Assembly: GCF_016649425.1 (NCBI RefSeq)
Contig: NZ_JADRCR010000004.1
Span: 248,001 to 312,000, forward strand
DNA length: 64,000 nt
From: Limnobaculum allomyrinae
GTDB taxonomy: Bacteria > Pseudomonadota > Gammaproteobacteria > Enterobacterales > Enterobacteriaceae
Direction of reading: 5' to 3'
Position 1 is the first letter of the stretch, and every line of letters starts with the position of its first letter. The position numbers and the translations under genes are program-made. Shown piece after piece: positions 29,142-38,463 of the stretch. The notes under the pieces are model-generated. The model was given only the letters and a program-made list of their open reading frames with translations, was not told the origin of the DNA and did no database searches.

Positions 29142-30411
29142 TTCCGTTGTTATTACCAATGCTCGTTTACAGGGGCGTGATGGTCTTTGGCAACTCTCTA
29201 TTGAAAATGGTGTTTTTAGCCGCATTGAACCACAAGATTCTGCGGCCCCGACTACCGGGCAGACCATTGATGCTGAGGGTGGTTTAGCCATTCCTCCGTT
29301 TGTTGAACCACATATCCATCTGGATACGACTCAAACTGCCGGTGAGCCAAACTGGAACCAGTCCGGTACGCTGTTTGAAGGTATTGAGCGTTGGGCTGAA
29401 CGTAAAGCAATGTTGACTCACGATGATGTGAAGCAGCGCGCCATGCAAACCCTGAAATGGCAAATGGCCAACGGTATTCAACATGTTCGTACCCATGTGG
29501 ATGTGTCTGACCCAACGCTAACTGCGCTGAAAGCTATGCTGGAGGTGAAGCAGGAAGTGGCTCCGTGGGTTGATTTGCAGATTGTTGCCTTCCCTCAGGA
29601 GGGAATTCTTTCCTATCCAAACGGTGAAGCATTAATGGAAGAAGCGGTGCGTCTGGGAGCAGACGTTATCGGTGCCATTCCTCATTTTGAATTTACCCGT
29701 GAATACGGCGTGGAATCTCTGCATAAAACCTTCGCGCTGGCGCAGAAGTACGATCGCTTAATTGACGTACACTGTGATGAGATTGATGACGAACAATCAC
29801 GCTTTGTTGAGACAGTTGCTGCACTGGCTCATCGTGATGGTACAGGCGCGCGCGTTACCGCCAGCCATACTACCGCGATGCACTCTTATAACGGGGCTTA
29901 TACTTCTCGCCTGTTCCGTTTGTTGAAAATGTCCGGCATCAACTTTGTTGCTAATCCACTGGTGAATATTCACTTACAGGGCCGTTTTGATACTTACCCT
30001 AAACGTCGTGGTATCACGCGAGTAAAAGAGATGCTGGAAGCGGGTATCAATGTCTGCTTTGGTCATGATGATGTGTATGATCCCTGGTATCCGCTGGGTA
30101 CAGCAAATATGCTGCAGGTGCTGCATATGGGGCTGCATGTTTGCCAACTCATGGGCTACGGCCAAATTAATGATGGTTTGAATCTGATTACGACTCACAG
30201 TGCTAAGACCCTGAACCTGCAGGATTACGGTATTGAAACCGGGCGCTCAGGTAATTTGGTCATTTTACCGGCGGAGAATGGTTTTGATGCAGTACGCCGC
30301 CAGACGCCGGTGCGTTATTCTGTTCGTCGGGGTAAGGTGATCGCCGAGACAGTTCCGAGCCAAACTACGTTGTATTTGAATCAGTCGGAAAACGTGAGCT
30401 TTAAGCGTTAA
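29131..30411 (+). CDS. codA: Cytosine deaminase
   Basis: 426 residues, amidohydrolase fold. Metal ligands [22 protein letters not shown] and [10 protein letters not shown] are all present. It converts cytosine to uracil and ammonia in the cytosol. Translationally coupled to codB, followed by a strong terminator. Confidence 0.97.
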   Translation: MQNNSVVITNARLQGRDGLWQLSIENGVFSRIEPQDSAAPTTGQTIDAEGGLAIPPFVEPHIHLDTTQTAGEPNWNQSGTLFEGIERWAERKAMLTHDDVKQRAMQTLKWQMANGIQHVRTHVDVSDPTLTALKAMLEVKQEVAPWVDLQIVAFPQEGILSYPNGEALMEEAVRLGADVIGAIPHFEFTREYGVESLHKTFALAQKYDRLIDVHCDEIDDEQSRFVETVAALAHRDGTGARVTASHTTAMHSYNGAYTSRLFRLLKMSGINFVANPLVNIHLQGRFDTYPKRRGITRVKEMLEAGINVCFGHDDVYDPWYPLGTANMLQVLHMGLHVCQLMGYGQINDGLNLITTHSAKTLNLQDYGIETGRSGNLVILPAENGFDAVRRQTPVRYSVRRGKVIAETVPSQTTLYLNQSENVSFKR

Positions 30412-30431
30412 TTCACTTTTGCTGAAAATAT

Positions 30432-30463
30432 AAAGGGTCGGATAGATTATCCGACCTTTTTTT
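30432..30463 (+). terminator. Intrinsic terminator of codBA
   Basis: GGTCGGATA and TATCCGACC form a 9-bp stem with a 3-base loop followed by seven T residues. Confidence 0.92.
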
Positions 30464-30552
30464 GTCCGCTAAATCAGTAGCCGCTGAGGGGGAAAATCAC
30501 TAGAATCGGGAAGGTTTGAATTTATTGCTACCTAACAAGAAGGTATTTTCTT

Positions 30553-31119
30553 ATGTTGAAGCGTATTTGTATCACCTTAACGGCGCTGTTCTCTCTGGTA
30601 TTACTGGCACCGGCTGCACTGGCTGCTAATCCTCATGTTGTACTGACCACCTCTCTGGGTAATATTGAAATCGAGTTGGATCAAGACAAAGCACCAATCT
30701 CTACCAAAAACTTTGTTGCTTACGTTAAAGATGGTTTCTATGACGGCACAATTTTCCACCGCGTAATTCCTGGTTTTATGGCACAAGGTGGTGGTTTCAC
30801 TGCTGATATGAATCAGAAGAAACCTAATGCTCCGATTAAAAACGAAGCGGCTAACGGTTTGAAAAACGTAAGAGGAACTATTGCTATGGCGCGTACCAAT
30901 GCGGTTGACAGCGCGACCAGCCAGTTCTTCATTAACGTAGTGGATAACGATTTCCTTGACCAGTCTGCAGGTAATTTTGGTTATGCCGTATTTGGTAAAG
31001 TAGTGAAAGGAATGGATGTTGTAGACCAAATGATGAAAGAGAAAACTCAGTTCTCTGGTCAACATCAGGATGTTCCGGTTACGCCGATTGTGATTAAGTC
31101 TGCGAAGGTCATGCCGTAA
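30553..31119 (+). CDS. ppiA: Periplasmic peptidyl-prolyl isomerase A (cyclophilin)
   Basis: 188 residues (E. coli 190). Signal peptide [20 protein letters not shown] ending AALA-A. Cyclophilin active-site sequence: [16 protein letters not shown] (catalytic Arg), [13 protein letters not shown]. It catalyses proline isomerisation of exported proteins. In E. coli fic, pabA and argD lie beside it; here the next gene begins an accessory block. Confidence 0.96.
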   Translation: MLKRICITLTALFSLVLLAPAALAANPHVVLTTSLGNIEIELDQDKAPISTKNFVAYVKDGFYDGTIFHRVIPGFMAQGGGFTADMNQKKPNAPIKNEAANGLKNVRGTIAMARTNAVDSATSQFFINVVDNDFLDQSAGNFGYAVFGKVVKGMDVVDQMMKEKTQFSGQHQDVPVTPIVIKSAKVMP

Positions 31120-31188
31120 TATCGCCTTTGGCGGTTGAAGGATTTATCCGTTTTGTCAGTAGTCAGAAAGGCGCATACCGCGCCTTTC

Positions 31189-32235
31189 TTAATTTTTATC
31201 GGCAGGCTTTGCCAAATAACTACAGGCAGGATCGGCTCGAAATGGGGTTTGGTGTTGGGCATAGGCCAGACAGCGAAGACCACCCTGGCATGTGGTGCGA
31301 TACAGGCAGGTTGAGCACTCTTCGGGTGAAGAGAAGTCTCGTAGTTGCTGTAAAAGTGGCGATTGATGATAGATTTCGGTGAGTGGCTGTTGCTGTACAT
31401 TGCCAACATTGACTGGCATACGCCGACACGGCAGAACGCTGCCATCAGGCATCAGTGTAATCAGCTCTTTTCCTGCATTACAGTAATAGGGTGTGTTTCC
31501 ACTGGCCTGAAACTGTAGTGCGCGAAACAGGGCGATTTCCGTTTTGTTATTCGCTCTGGATTCCACATTACACTTAACCTGATACATCTGCTGAAAATAA
31601 TCTGCACTTTGATGGGCATCCAATGGCTGTGGCGCACCTCGGTGGCAGGAAGGCAGCATTCGGTCTGACCATATTCGATCAATCTGATGGATATGGGCCA
31701 ATTCGGCAACCTGGCTGAATTCCTGATAATTCTTATTGTGAGCCGTGAATGACCACAATACCCGAATGCCGGCCTGTTTCAGGCAGTGGGTTGCAGTTAA
31801 TACCTGTTGAAAATGACCGCGACCGCGGATGGCGTCATGGGTTGATTCATTACCTTCAACGCTAAGTTGTACAAATTTAACTGGTAGTCGGGCAAAAAGA
31901 GCCGCCCATTCTGCATCAATCAATGAACCGTTGCTTAGAATTGCCAGCGAAGGGCGGGACGGATGAGCAGCCAGATATTCCAGCAGGGCAGCAAAGTCCG
32001 GGTGTACACAGGGTTCTCCACCGGTCAGGTTAATCTGCAACGGCGTATTGATATCGGTTCGGGCAATTTGATGGAGCCTGAACACCTGCTGAGCAATCTG
32101 TTTTAGCATGGCTAAATCAGGGCCTTTATCGCGATAACTCTCCTGATAGCAGTGGCTACAGCGGAGGTTACAGCGATCGGTAATATGCCACTGTACGGTT
32201 AAACGCTGTAGCTTAGGGACGACATCAGTAACCAT
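31189..32235 (-). CDS. Radical SAM/SPASM peptide-modifying enzyme
   Basis: 348 residues. The radical SAM cluster motif C-x3-C-x2-C is at C22, C26 and C29 (RCNLRCSHCY), followed by a GGEP motif (NLTGGEPCVHPD, about 69-80). The C-terminal SPASM domain has the full seven-cysteine pattern for two auxiliary Fe-S clusters: C252, C270, C307, C310, C316, C322 and C338. SPASM enzymes mostly modify ribosomal peptides or protein tails (thioether, C-C, epimer or decarboxylation chemistry). It starts 11 bases after a membrane protein gene whose C-terminus is a Ser/Gly tail with three cysteines, the likely substrate. Exact chemistry unknown. Confidence 0.88.
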   Translation of the reverse strand: MVTDVVPKLQRLTVQWHITDRCNLRCSHCYQESYRDKGPDLAMLKQIAQQVFRLHQIARTDINTPLQINLTGGEPCVHPDFAALLEYLAAHPSRPSLAILSNGSLIDAEWAALFARLPVKFVQLSVEGNESTHDAIRGRGHFQQVLTATHCLKQAGIRVLWSFTAHNKNYQEFSQVAELAHIHQIDRIWSDRMLPSCHRGAPQPLDAHQSADYFQQMYQVKCNVESRANNKTEIALFRALQFQASGNTPYYCNAGKELITLMPDGSVLPCRRMPVNVGNVQQQPLTEIYHQSPLLQQLRDFSSPEECSTCLYRTTCQGGLRCLAYAQHQTPFRADPACSYLAKPADKN

Positions 32236-32246
32236 AGTTTATGCTC

Positions 32247-33233
32247 TTAATCACCACCGCCACATCCACCGCATCCCGAACATCCGCTGGAACTGCCTGA
32301 ATCTGAAGACGAACTGCTGTCGCTATCGGCACCACCAGAGGAAGAGTTTCCACCAGCGGCTCCTCTGCCCGATGCGCCTGAGGGTGGAAGTACGGCAAAG
32401 TTGAGCAGATAAGCATGTTGACCAAAACTGCATTCAGAATAGATGAAGTTACTGGTTGATAACGCGACGACAGCCATGGCGATATCCAGTTTTTTCAGCG
32501 ATTTTTTATCCCTTGGCAGACTGGCGCTGAGCCGCTCAAGAAATATTTTGCCTTTATTGGTCAGGTGAACCCTGTCAGCCCGGTGGCGTAGAAAAATCCG
32601 GTAATGAATCCAGCCGAAAAATAGCATCATCAGACTAAGAAAAATAACGTTATGGTAGCCATTTCCCCAGGCGATAATGAGCTTATAGGCACCCATTCCT
32701 GTCAGCAAAATAAACCCAATCCACGCAACCATAGCGGACAAGCTTTCGCTGATGGCTGAATAAACCAAACCTTCCTTTTGCGCTTTGGCTCGAAAGTTTC
32801 GGCCGGTAGGAGCCAGAGCATTGAACGCCCATTCTTTGCTCTGTTCATGCTGTTGTTCAAAACAGGAGAAAACCAAAGTCTCTAACCGATTGAGCTCTTG
32901 CATCTTTGGCTGAATTGACTCTGGATTGGTTACAGGACGAAGCATATAGGTTGTAGATTTACTGCCAGGAACCAGTAGCCCGGAGTAAGACAGGCGCATC
33001 ATTGCCAGCTGTAATACCTTCTCCCGGCCGCTCTGTAACCAGGCAAGAAAATAAGGATCTATATGGGAGGGGAGTAAGCCTGGTTTCTTATCGACGCGGG
33101 AAGTGTCAGGGTAACAGCGCAGACTTATCATCCCTGTCGCAATCATGATGGCGATACAGTAAATCAGATAAAACAGCAGAAACCAGGGACCATACATGTC
33201 CACAATCGGGTTACTCATGACTGTCCATGTCAT
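32247..33233 (-). CDS. Membrane protein with Ser/Gly/Cys-rich C-terminal tail, likely radical SAM substrate
   Basis: 328 residues. A membrane helix at about 15-38, two more at about 168-188 and 194-215, a soluble helical part between, then at 285-328 a low-complexity tail of Gly, Ser and Asp ending SGCSGCGGCGGGD (cysteines 318, 321, 324). The overall plan, including the near-repetitive tail, recalls the TIGR04222 membrane-domain family; I cannot confirm by search. GGAG lies nine bases before the ATG. The tail cysteines spaced every third residue look like a site for thioether or related crosslinking by the adjacent radical SAM/SPASM enzyme, with which it forms a two-gene operon. Confidence 0.75.
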   Translation of the reverse strand: MTWTVMSNPIVDMYGPWFLLFYLIYCIAIMIATGMISLRCYPDTSRVDKKPGLLPSHIDPYFLAWLQSGREKVLQLAMMRLSYSGLLVPGSKSTTYMLRPVTNPESIQPKMQELNRLETLVFSCFEQQHEQSKEWAFNALAPTGRNFRAKAQKEGLVYSAISESLSAMVAWIGFILLTGMGAYKLIIAWGNGYHNVIFLSLMMLFFGWIHYRIFLRHRADRVHLTNKGKIFLERLSASLPRDKKSLKKLDIAMAVVALSTSNFIYSECSFGQHAYLLNFAVLPPSGASGRGAAGGNSSSGGADSDSSSSSDSGSSSGCSGCGGCGGGD

Positions 33234-33323
33234 AACGCTAAACTCCGCGACTAAATGAGAATTGAGTGATAGTTGCTATTGTATACGGATAAATGCGTGT
33301 GTCACCGCTTGACTAAAGAAGAT

Positions 33324-33377
33324 TGCGCCGGGATTTCTCTATTCAACCATATTGATTGGTGAAAGGAGCCCGGCGCA
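33324..33377 (-). terminator. Hairpin after the FAD/Fe-S dehydrogenase gene
   Basis: TGCGCCGGG and CCCGGCGCA form a 9-bp GC-rich stem with a 36-base loop, about 35 bases past the stop at 33412. On the minus strand it is followed by ATCTTCTTTAG. Probably a terminator separating it from the radical SAM operon. Confidence 0.55.
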
Positions 33378-33411
33378 TAGGATAAGGCGATATATTCTAT
33401 GTAAGCACTGA

Positions 33412-36228
33412 CTAACTTAACGGCTTAGTGACTCTATCCACCACATACAAAATAGAACGATAAGGCACACCAGAGTGTTCCGTTAAACCTATCTCACAGG
33501 TTCGGCTATTGGATACCCCTTCTACACAGTTAGCCGGTACTTGCTGACTTAACAGGCGTAGTGCGCTGGCATTCAGTTCCGGATTTTTTATTCCTTTATC
33601 TCCGGCAAAGCCGCAACAGTGAATACCATCAGGAATAATAACCTGAGTGCAGCAGCGATCTAACAGGTTTTTCATTGGTGCCGACAGACCCATCTTCACG
33701 CTGGAACAGGTGACATGCAGCATAATTGGGTTATCTTCCGGAGTGAACGCTAACTTATCCAGCAAATAGTGATTCACAAAACCGACGGGTTCAAACAGCG
33801 CCATGGGTTTGGTGAAGCCTTCCACCGCGCGCAGCGCGCAAGGGCTGGTATCAATCAGTACCGGATATTTGCCCTGTTCACTGGCTTCCCAAAGGGCTTG
33901 CTCCATATCAGCCAGTCTCTCTGAGGCAACAGAGGTGATACCTTTGCTGTTATAAGGCATTCCGCAGCACAGGCTATCCAGTTTTTGTGGGTAAATTACC
34001 GAGAAGCCAGCTTTGTTTAACAGACTCTCGACAATGTCTGTGAGAGGACGTTGGTCTGCATCATTGGCTGATGGTCCCATGGTGCGTGATGCACAGCTTG
34101 GTAAATAGACCACTTTCAAATCGCCAGCCACTAATTTTGGCGCTTTTGGTGAAGTGGCTCCCCGTGGGAAAGAGGGAGTTAACAGCGGTATATATCCGGC
34201 GCTGGCAACGTGTAGCGCTTTGGTAATTTTGCCAAAACGTGGCTGACCAATAACCTTACCGGTTGCGGCCACCGTATTTAATGCCAGGCGAGCACCACCG
34301 GTAATTGTTGTGAAGTGGTCGGCAGTCCAGCGAGCAATACGTTCATAACGCATATTACGTTGAGTACGAATGTCGCGAATCAGTTCACCAGTATTAATTC
34401 CTACCGGACAACGACGGGCACACAGGCCGGTAGCGGCACAGGTAGCATCACCCAGATAAAGGAAATCTTTCTCCAATTTTTTCAGTCGCTTATTATCATC
34501 TGCGCTGCGACGTAAGCGGTTAATCTCACGCCACATAACAATCCGTTGACGCGGTGTGAAAGAGAGATTGGTAGAAGGGCAAACCGGTTCACAGAACCCA
34601 CACTCAATACAGCTATCTACGCGTTTATCGGCGGCGGGCAGTAATTTTAAGTTTTGTAGATGAGCCTGATGATCGCGGTTAAGCAGTACTCCTGGACTTA
34701 ACAGATGATTTGGGTCGAGCAAATTTTTCAATTGCCACATTAGCTCATAGGCTTCACTTCCCCATTCCAGCTCCACAAACGAGGCCATATTACGGCCAGT
34801 ACCATGTTCAGCCTTGAGTGATCCTTTGTATTCAACCGCGACTAACTGCGCAATATCTTCCATAAATAGCTGATAGCGGGAAACTTCTGCCGGGGAGTCG
34901 AAAGATTGCTGGAAGACAAAGTGCATATTACCATCCAGCGCATGACCATAAATAACGGCGCTATAGTCATGTTTAATAAACAGCTTACGCAGGTCGCGTA
35001 CTCCGGCCGCCAGTTGCTCAATAGGGAAGGCTACGTCTTCAATAATCACGGTTGAGCCCACAGGACGAACGGCACCAATCGCCGGGAAGATGCCTTTGCG
35101 GATTGCCCACAGACGACCAAACTCTTCAGGTTTATCAGTGAAGGGAACCTGCTGCTCCAGCGTGAAGCTGGCGATAGATGACATAATTTGTGCCATCTTG
35201 TCCTTCAATGTATTGGCATCAGCCGCGCGGACTTCAACCAATAGCGCGGTGGCGTCCTCACTGAGATGAGGCATGAAATCAGGTAGCCCCTCCTCATTCT
35301 CTACCGAGGCCAGGGCTCCGCGATCCATCAGCTCAACCGCAGAAACCGGCTGTTGTTTCAGAATACGTGTCGCTTCACAGGCTGCTTCAATATCGCTGAA
35401 GACGAACAGGGCTGAGGCTTTAAACGGGTGCTCTTCCACCGTGCGGTAGGTAATTTCAGCAATAAATCCTAATGTACCTTCTGAACCAATCATCAGGTGA
35501 GTCAGAATGTCCAGCGGATGCTCAAAATCAACCAGTGCATTCAGGCTGTATCCTGTGGTGTTCTTCAGCCGATACTTATGGTGAATCAGCTCTGCCAGAT
35601 GGCTATTGGCTTTGGTTTGCTGCGCCAACTGCCCCAGTTGCTCCAGCATTTTTCCGTGAGTTTGATTGAAGGAGGCAACGGATTCGCTGTCAGCGGTATC
35701 AATCAGGGTACCATCTGCCAGAATCAGGCGCATTGCCTGAAGCGTTTGGTAAGAGTTTTGAGCTGTGCCACAACACATGCCGCTGGCGTTATTGGCCGCA
35801 ATCCCACCAATTTTACAGGCATCAATGGAGGCTGGATCCGGGCCAATTTTACGGCCAAAAGGTGCCAGGTAGCGGTTGGCGTCAGCACCAATCACTCCCG
35901 GTTTCAGGGAAATATAACCCGCATCACCAAAAATCTTATACTGACGCCAGCTGTCGCCCAGAATAATCAGAATTGAGTCCGTAATCGCCTGACCGGAGAG
36001 GCTGGTACCTGCCGCCCGGAAGGTCACAGGGAGCTTATGTTTTCTTGCCAGAACCAATGTTTGTTGTACTTCTCGTTCGTTATTCACCCGCACAACAATT
36101 TGAGGGATAAGACGATAACAGCTGGCATCAGTACCATAAGCCATGGTTCTTGATGGGTCGGTATAGATAAATTCTTTCGGGATAATACGACAAAGCTCAC
36201 GATAAAAAGGTTGGTAAGACAGGTTCAT
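33412..36228 (-). CDS. FAD-binding and Fe-S D-lactate/2-hydroxyacid dehydrogenase (Dld-II/YdiJ type)
   Basis: 938 residues. An FAD-binding PCMH domain at about 35-265 (FRAAGTSLSGQA, IGGIAANNASGMCCG), an FAD-oxidase C-terminal domain, then two ferredoxin-type motifs (CIECGFCEPVCPS at about 537 and CAATGLCARRCPVG at about 596) and two CCG domains (CCGMPYNSKG and CCGFAGDKG). The layout and length fit respiratory D-lactate dehydrogenases of the Shewanella Dld-II type (about 934); E. coli YdiJ, a D-2-hydroxyglutarate dehydrogenase, is longer (about 1018). The substrate cannot be decided from sequence alone. AAGGAAG precedes the ATG. Monocistronic. Confidence 0.85.
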   Translation of the reverse strand: MNLSYQPFYRELCRIIPKEFIYTDPSRTMAYGTDASCYRLIPQIVVRVNNEREVQQTLVLARKHKLPVTFRAAGTSLSGQAITDSILIILGDSWRQYKIFGDAGYISLKPGVIGADANRYLAPFGRKIGPDPASIDACKIGGIAANNASGMCCGTAQNSYQTLQAMRLILADGTLIDTADSESVASFNQTHGKMLEQLGQLAQQTKANSHLAELIHHKYRLKNTTGYSLNALVDFEHPLDILTHLMIGSEGTLGFIAEITYRTVEEHPFKASALFVFSDIEAACEATRILKQQPVSAVELMDRGALASVENEEGLPDFMPHLSEDATALLVEVRAADANTLKDKMAQIMSSIASFTLEQQVPFTDKPEEFGRLWAIRKGIFPAIGAVRPVGSTVIIEDVAFPIEQLAAGVRDLRKLFIKHDYSAVIYGHALDGNMHFVFQQSFDSPAEVSRYQLFMEDIAQLVAVEYKGSLKAEHGTGRNMASFVELEWGSEAYELMWQLKNLLDPNHLLSPGVLLNRDHQAHLQNLKLLPAADKRVDSCIECGFCEPVCPSTNLSFTPRQRIVMWREINRLRRSADDNKRLKKLEKDFLYLGDATCAATGLCARRCPVGINTGELIRDIRTQRNMRYERIARWTADHFTTITGGARLALNTVAATGKVIGQPRFGKITKALHVASAGYIPLLTPSFPRGATSPKAPKLVAGDLKVVYLPSCASRTMGPSANDADQRPLTDIVESLLNKAGFSVIYPQKLDSLCCGMPYNSKGITSVASERLADMEQALWEASEQGKYPVLIDTSPCALRAVEGFTKPMALFEPVGFVNHYLLDKLAFTPEDNPIMLHVTCSSVKMGLSAPMKNLLDRCCTQVIIPDGIHCCGFAGDKGIKNPELNASALRLLSQQVPANCVEGVSNSRTCEIGLTEHSGVPYRSILYVVDRVTKPLS

Positions 36229-36456
36229 TTATACTTCCTTTATTTTACTTTTTGCGCAATAGATGCGTTTCTTTGTTGTTGATTATAATAGTAAAACTAC
36301 GAAATTATTGTGATCGCACTCTATCTTTAATCGCTATTGAATCGATTCATATTACAAATGTGTTTTCATTGTGTTGTCAGGGGAAATAATTCCTTAATAT
36401 TTTTAGTTGATGTGTTGCAGGTCGATATAAAAGGAATTTTTATTAATCATCCTCGG

Positions 36457-36485
36457 TTGACTCATTTATACTGTGTCAGTATAGG
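36457..36485 (+). promoter_or_regulatory. Predicted yjgR promoter with internal palindrome
   Basis: TTGACT at 36457-36462, a 17-base spacer and TATAGG at 36480-36485. The 7-bp inverted repeat TATACTG-TGT-CAGTATA (36467-36483) fills the spacer and overlaps the -10, a good place for a repressor. Which protein binds is unknown. The rest of the 354-bp gap is AT-rich without a gene. Confidence 0.5.
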
Positions 36486-36582
36486 ACACCGCGCATAGTG
36501 ACATGCCGTGGCCTTTCTGAATAAAAGTCTGACAGGTGCACTTTTCGGCTCAATGGAGTCGTTATATATAGGATGAACTCTG

Positions 36583-38097
36583 ATGTTAGAACCTCTTGTT
36601 ATTGCCAAAAGCAATGAGTTAGAGCTGGCGATTCTGCCTGCGCTGGCTAACCGTCATGGATTGATTACCGGAGCAACCGGAACAGGAAAAACCGTCTCGC
36701 TACAGAAAATGGCAGAGAGTTTTTCACGAATTGGCGTACCGGTATTTATGGCCGACGTCAAAGGCGACCTGTCGGGTATTGCGGCAGAAGGGGTAATGAA
36801 CCCGAAACTTCAGTCACGTCTGGAAGCGCTGAAAGTAACCGATTGGGATCCAGCCGCTTGTCCTACCGTATTCTGGGATGTTTTTGGTGAGAAAGGGCAT
36901 CCGGTGCGCGCAACGGTTTCCGATATGGGGCCGATTTTGCTTTCTCGTTTATTGAATCTGAATGATGTTCAGTCTGGTGTGCTGCAATTAGTGTTTAAAA
37001 TTGCCGATGATAACGGCCTGTTGCTGCTGGATATGAAAGATCTGCGCTCAATGGTGCAGTTTGTTGGTGATAATGCCAAACAATTCCAAACCCAGTACGG
37101 CAATATCTCCAGCGCTTCCATTGGTGCTATTCAGCGCGGTTTGTTGACGCTTGAACAACAAGGCGCTGAGAGCTTCTTTGGCGAGCCAATGTTAGATATT
37201 TTTGACCTGATAAAAACCAATGCATCAGGTCAGGGTATCGTCAATATTTTGGCGGCGGACAAACTATATAACCAGCCTAAACTGTATGCGATTTTCCTGC
37301 TGTGGCTGCTGTCTGAGCTGTTTGAACATTTGCCAGAAGTGGGTGATATGGACAAGCCGAAGATGGTGTTTTTCTTCGATGAAGCTCACTTGCTGTTTAA
37401 CGATGCGCCAACCGCTTTGCTGGAAAAAATTGAGCAAGTGGTTCGTCTGATCCGTTCTAAAGGCGTTGGTATCTATTTTGTTACTCAAAATCCACTGGAT
37501 ATTCCGGACAGCGTACTGGGGCAGTTAGGTAACCGGGTACAGCATGCTCTGCGTGCGTTTACCCCACGAGACCAAAAAGCGGTCAGAGCCGCAGCAGAAA
37601 CCATGCGGGCAAACCCATCGTTTAATGCAGAGCAGGCCATTACCGAGTTGGGTGTTGGTGAAGCACTGATTTCATTTTTAGATGAGAAAGGGCGTCCAAA
37701 TATCGTTGAGCGTGGCTTTGTTATTGCACCTTGTTCTCGTATGGGAGCTCTGAGTGATGACGAGCGTAATGGCTTGATTAATCGCTCTCCATTGTATGGC
37801 CGTTATGAAGAGATGATCGATCGTGAATCTGCCTATGAAAAACTCATGGCAGGTGCTGGTGTAACAACACCAGCAGCGAAAGATGCGCCGGTGACTAAGC
37901 AAGAGGTTCAACAGAAAGAGAATGAAGATGGCGGCTTACTGGGCAGCCTGAACGATATTCTGTTTGGCACCACTGGCCCACGGGGCGGTAAAAAGGATGG
38001 CATAGTACAGACTGCGGCAAAATCGATGACTCGCCAACTGGGTAACCAGATTGTGAGGGGGATTTTGGGGAGTATTCTGGGTGGGAAGCGTAGATAA
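36583..38097 (+). CDS. yjgR: HerA-like ATPase YjgR (DUF853)
   Basis: 504 residues (E. coli YjgR about 500). Walker [12 protein letters not shown] at about 29-39, Walker [13 protein letters not shown], and the C-terminal region ending [11 protein letters not shown]. The family looks like a HerA/FtsK-type hexameric ATPase; its cellular role is not established. In E. coli it is at another locus, so its place here next to argD-side accessory genes is lineage specific. Confidence 0.9.
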   Translation: MLEPLVIAKSNELELAILPALANRHGLITGATGTGKTVSLQKMAESFSRIGVPVFMADVKGDLSGIAAEGVMNPKLQSRLEALKVTDWDPAACPTVFWDVFGEKGHPVRATVSDMGPILLSRLLNLNDVQSGVLQLVFKIADDNGLLLLDMKDLRSMVQFVGDNAKQFQTQYGNISSASIGAIQRGLLTLEQQGAESFFGEPMLDIFDLIKTNASGQGIVNILAADKLYNQPKLYAIFLLWLLSELFEHLPEVGDMDKPKMVFFFDEAHLLFNDAPTALLEKIEQVVRLIRSKGVGIYFVTQNPLDIPDSVLGQLGNRVQHALRAFTPRDQKAVRAAAETMRANPSFNAEQAITELGVGEALISFLDEKGRPNIVERGFVIAPCSRMGALSDDERNGLINRSPLYGRYEEMIDRESAYEKLMAGAGVTTPAAKDAPVTKQEVQQKENEDGGLLGSLNDILFGTTGPRGGKKDGIVQTAAKSMTRQLGNQIVRGILGSILGGKRR

Positions 38098-38146
38098 CTG
38101 AGCCGTCATTTAAAACAGCGCATTTGCTTATTTTAGTGCTGAGAAC

Positions 38147-38380
38147 ATTCCGGCCGTAAAAGGTATATACCTATATTACTATTGTGCTCGGCCGGAAGAC
38201 AATTTGTACTTAAGTTCGGAGTGCGTCGGGCCTAGCCGGGCTAGGGGCAGTTATGAAACACCTTGCGGTGTTTCACCCTGACGGGTCAGCGCAAGCGCTG
38301 TTCAAACAGGCTTTCGCCTGTTTGTCGTTGGCTTACGCCAAGTCGAACCCAACGCCCGTCTCTCCCGACGATTGGCTTTT
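38147..38380 (+). repeat. Structured intergenic repeat, copy A (long form)
   Basis: First module: hairpin TTCCGGCCG/CGGCCGGAA at 38148-38197. Second: TTCGGAGTGCGTCGGGCC (38215-38232). A third segment holds four tight hairpins: GAAACACC/GGTGTTTC (38255-38274), CAGCGC/GCGCTG (38287-38300), CAAACAGGC/GCCTGTTTG (38303-38324) and TTGGC/GCCAA (38328-38341). The 3' module is CCCAACGCCCGTCTCTCCC and then GACGATTGGC. An outer stem CGTCGGG (38224-38230) pairs with CCCGACG (38364-38370). Two related copies lie at 43105 and 50161. Confidence 0.8.
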
Positions 38381-38403
38381 TGAATTTTGATATTTATCAG
38401 TCA

Positions 38404-38432
38404 AAAATAGCGGCTTAATGCCGCTATTTTTT
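38404..38432 (-). terminator. Terminator of rspR, possibly bidirectional
   Basis: AAAATAGCGGC and GCCGCTATTTT form an 11-bp stem with a 5-base loop; T-runs on both strands. Lies 32 bases beyond the rspR stop and after repeat copy A. Confidence 0.9.
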
Positions 38433-38463
38433 GTTGATTACATCTACCAGCTAAAGCGAACCG

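Noticed and set aside
36308-36325. CRP half-site upstream of the FAD/Fe-S dehydrogenase gene
   Set aside because: TGTGATCGCACTCTAT has a good left half only; the right half misses TCACA at three positions.
38250-38345. Hairpin array in repeat copy A considered as a CRISPR array
   Set aside because: The hairpins differ in sequence and spacing, there are no repeated units or spacers, and no cas genes are present.
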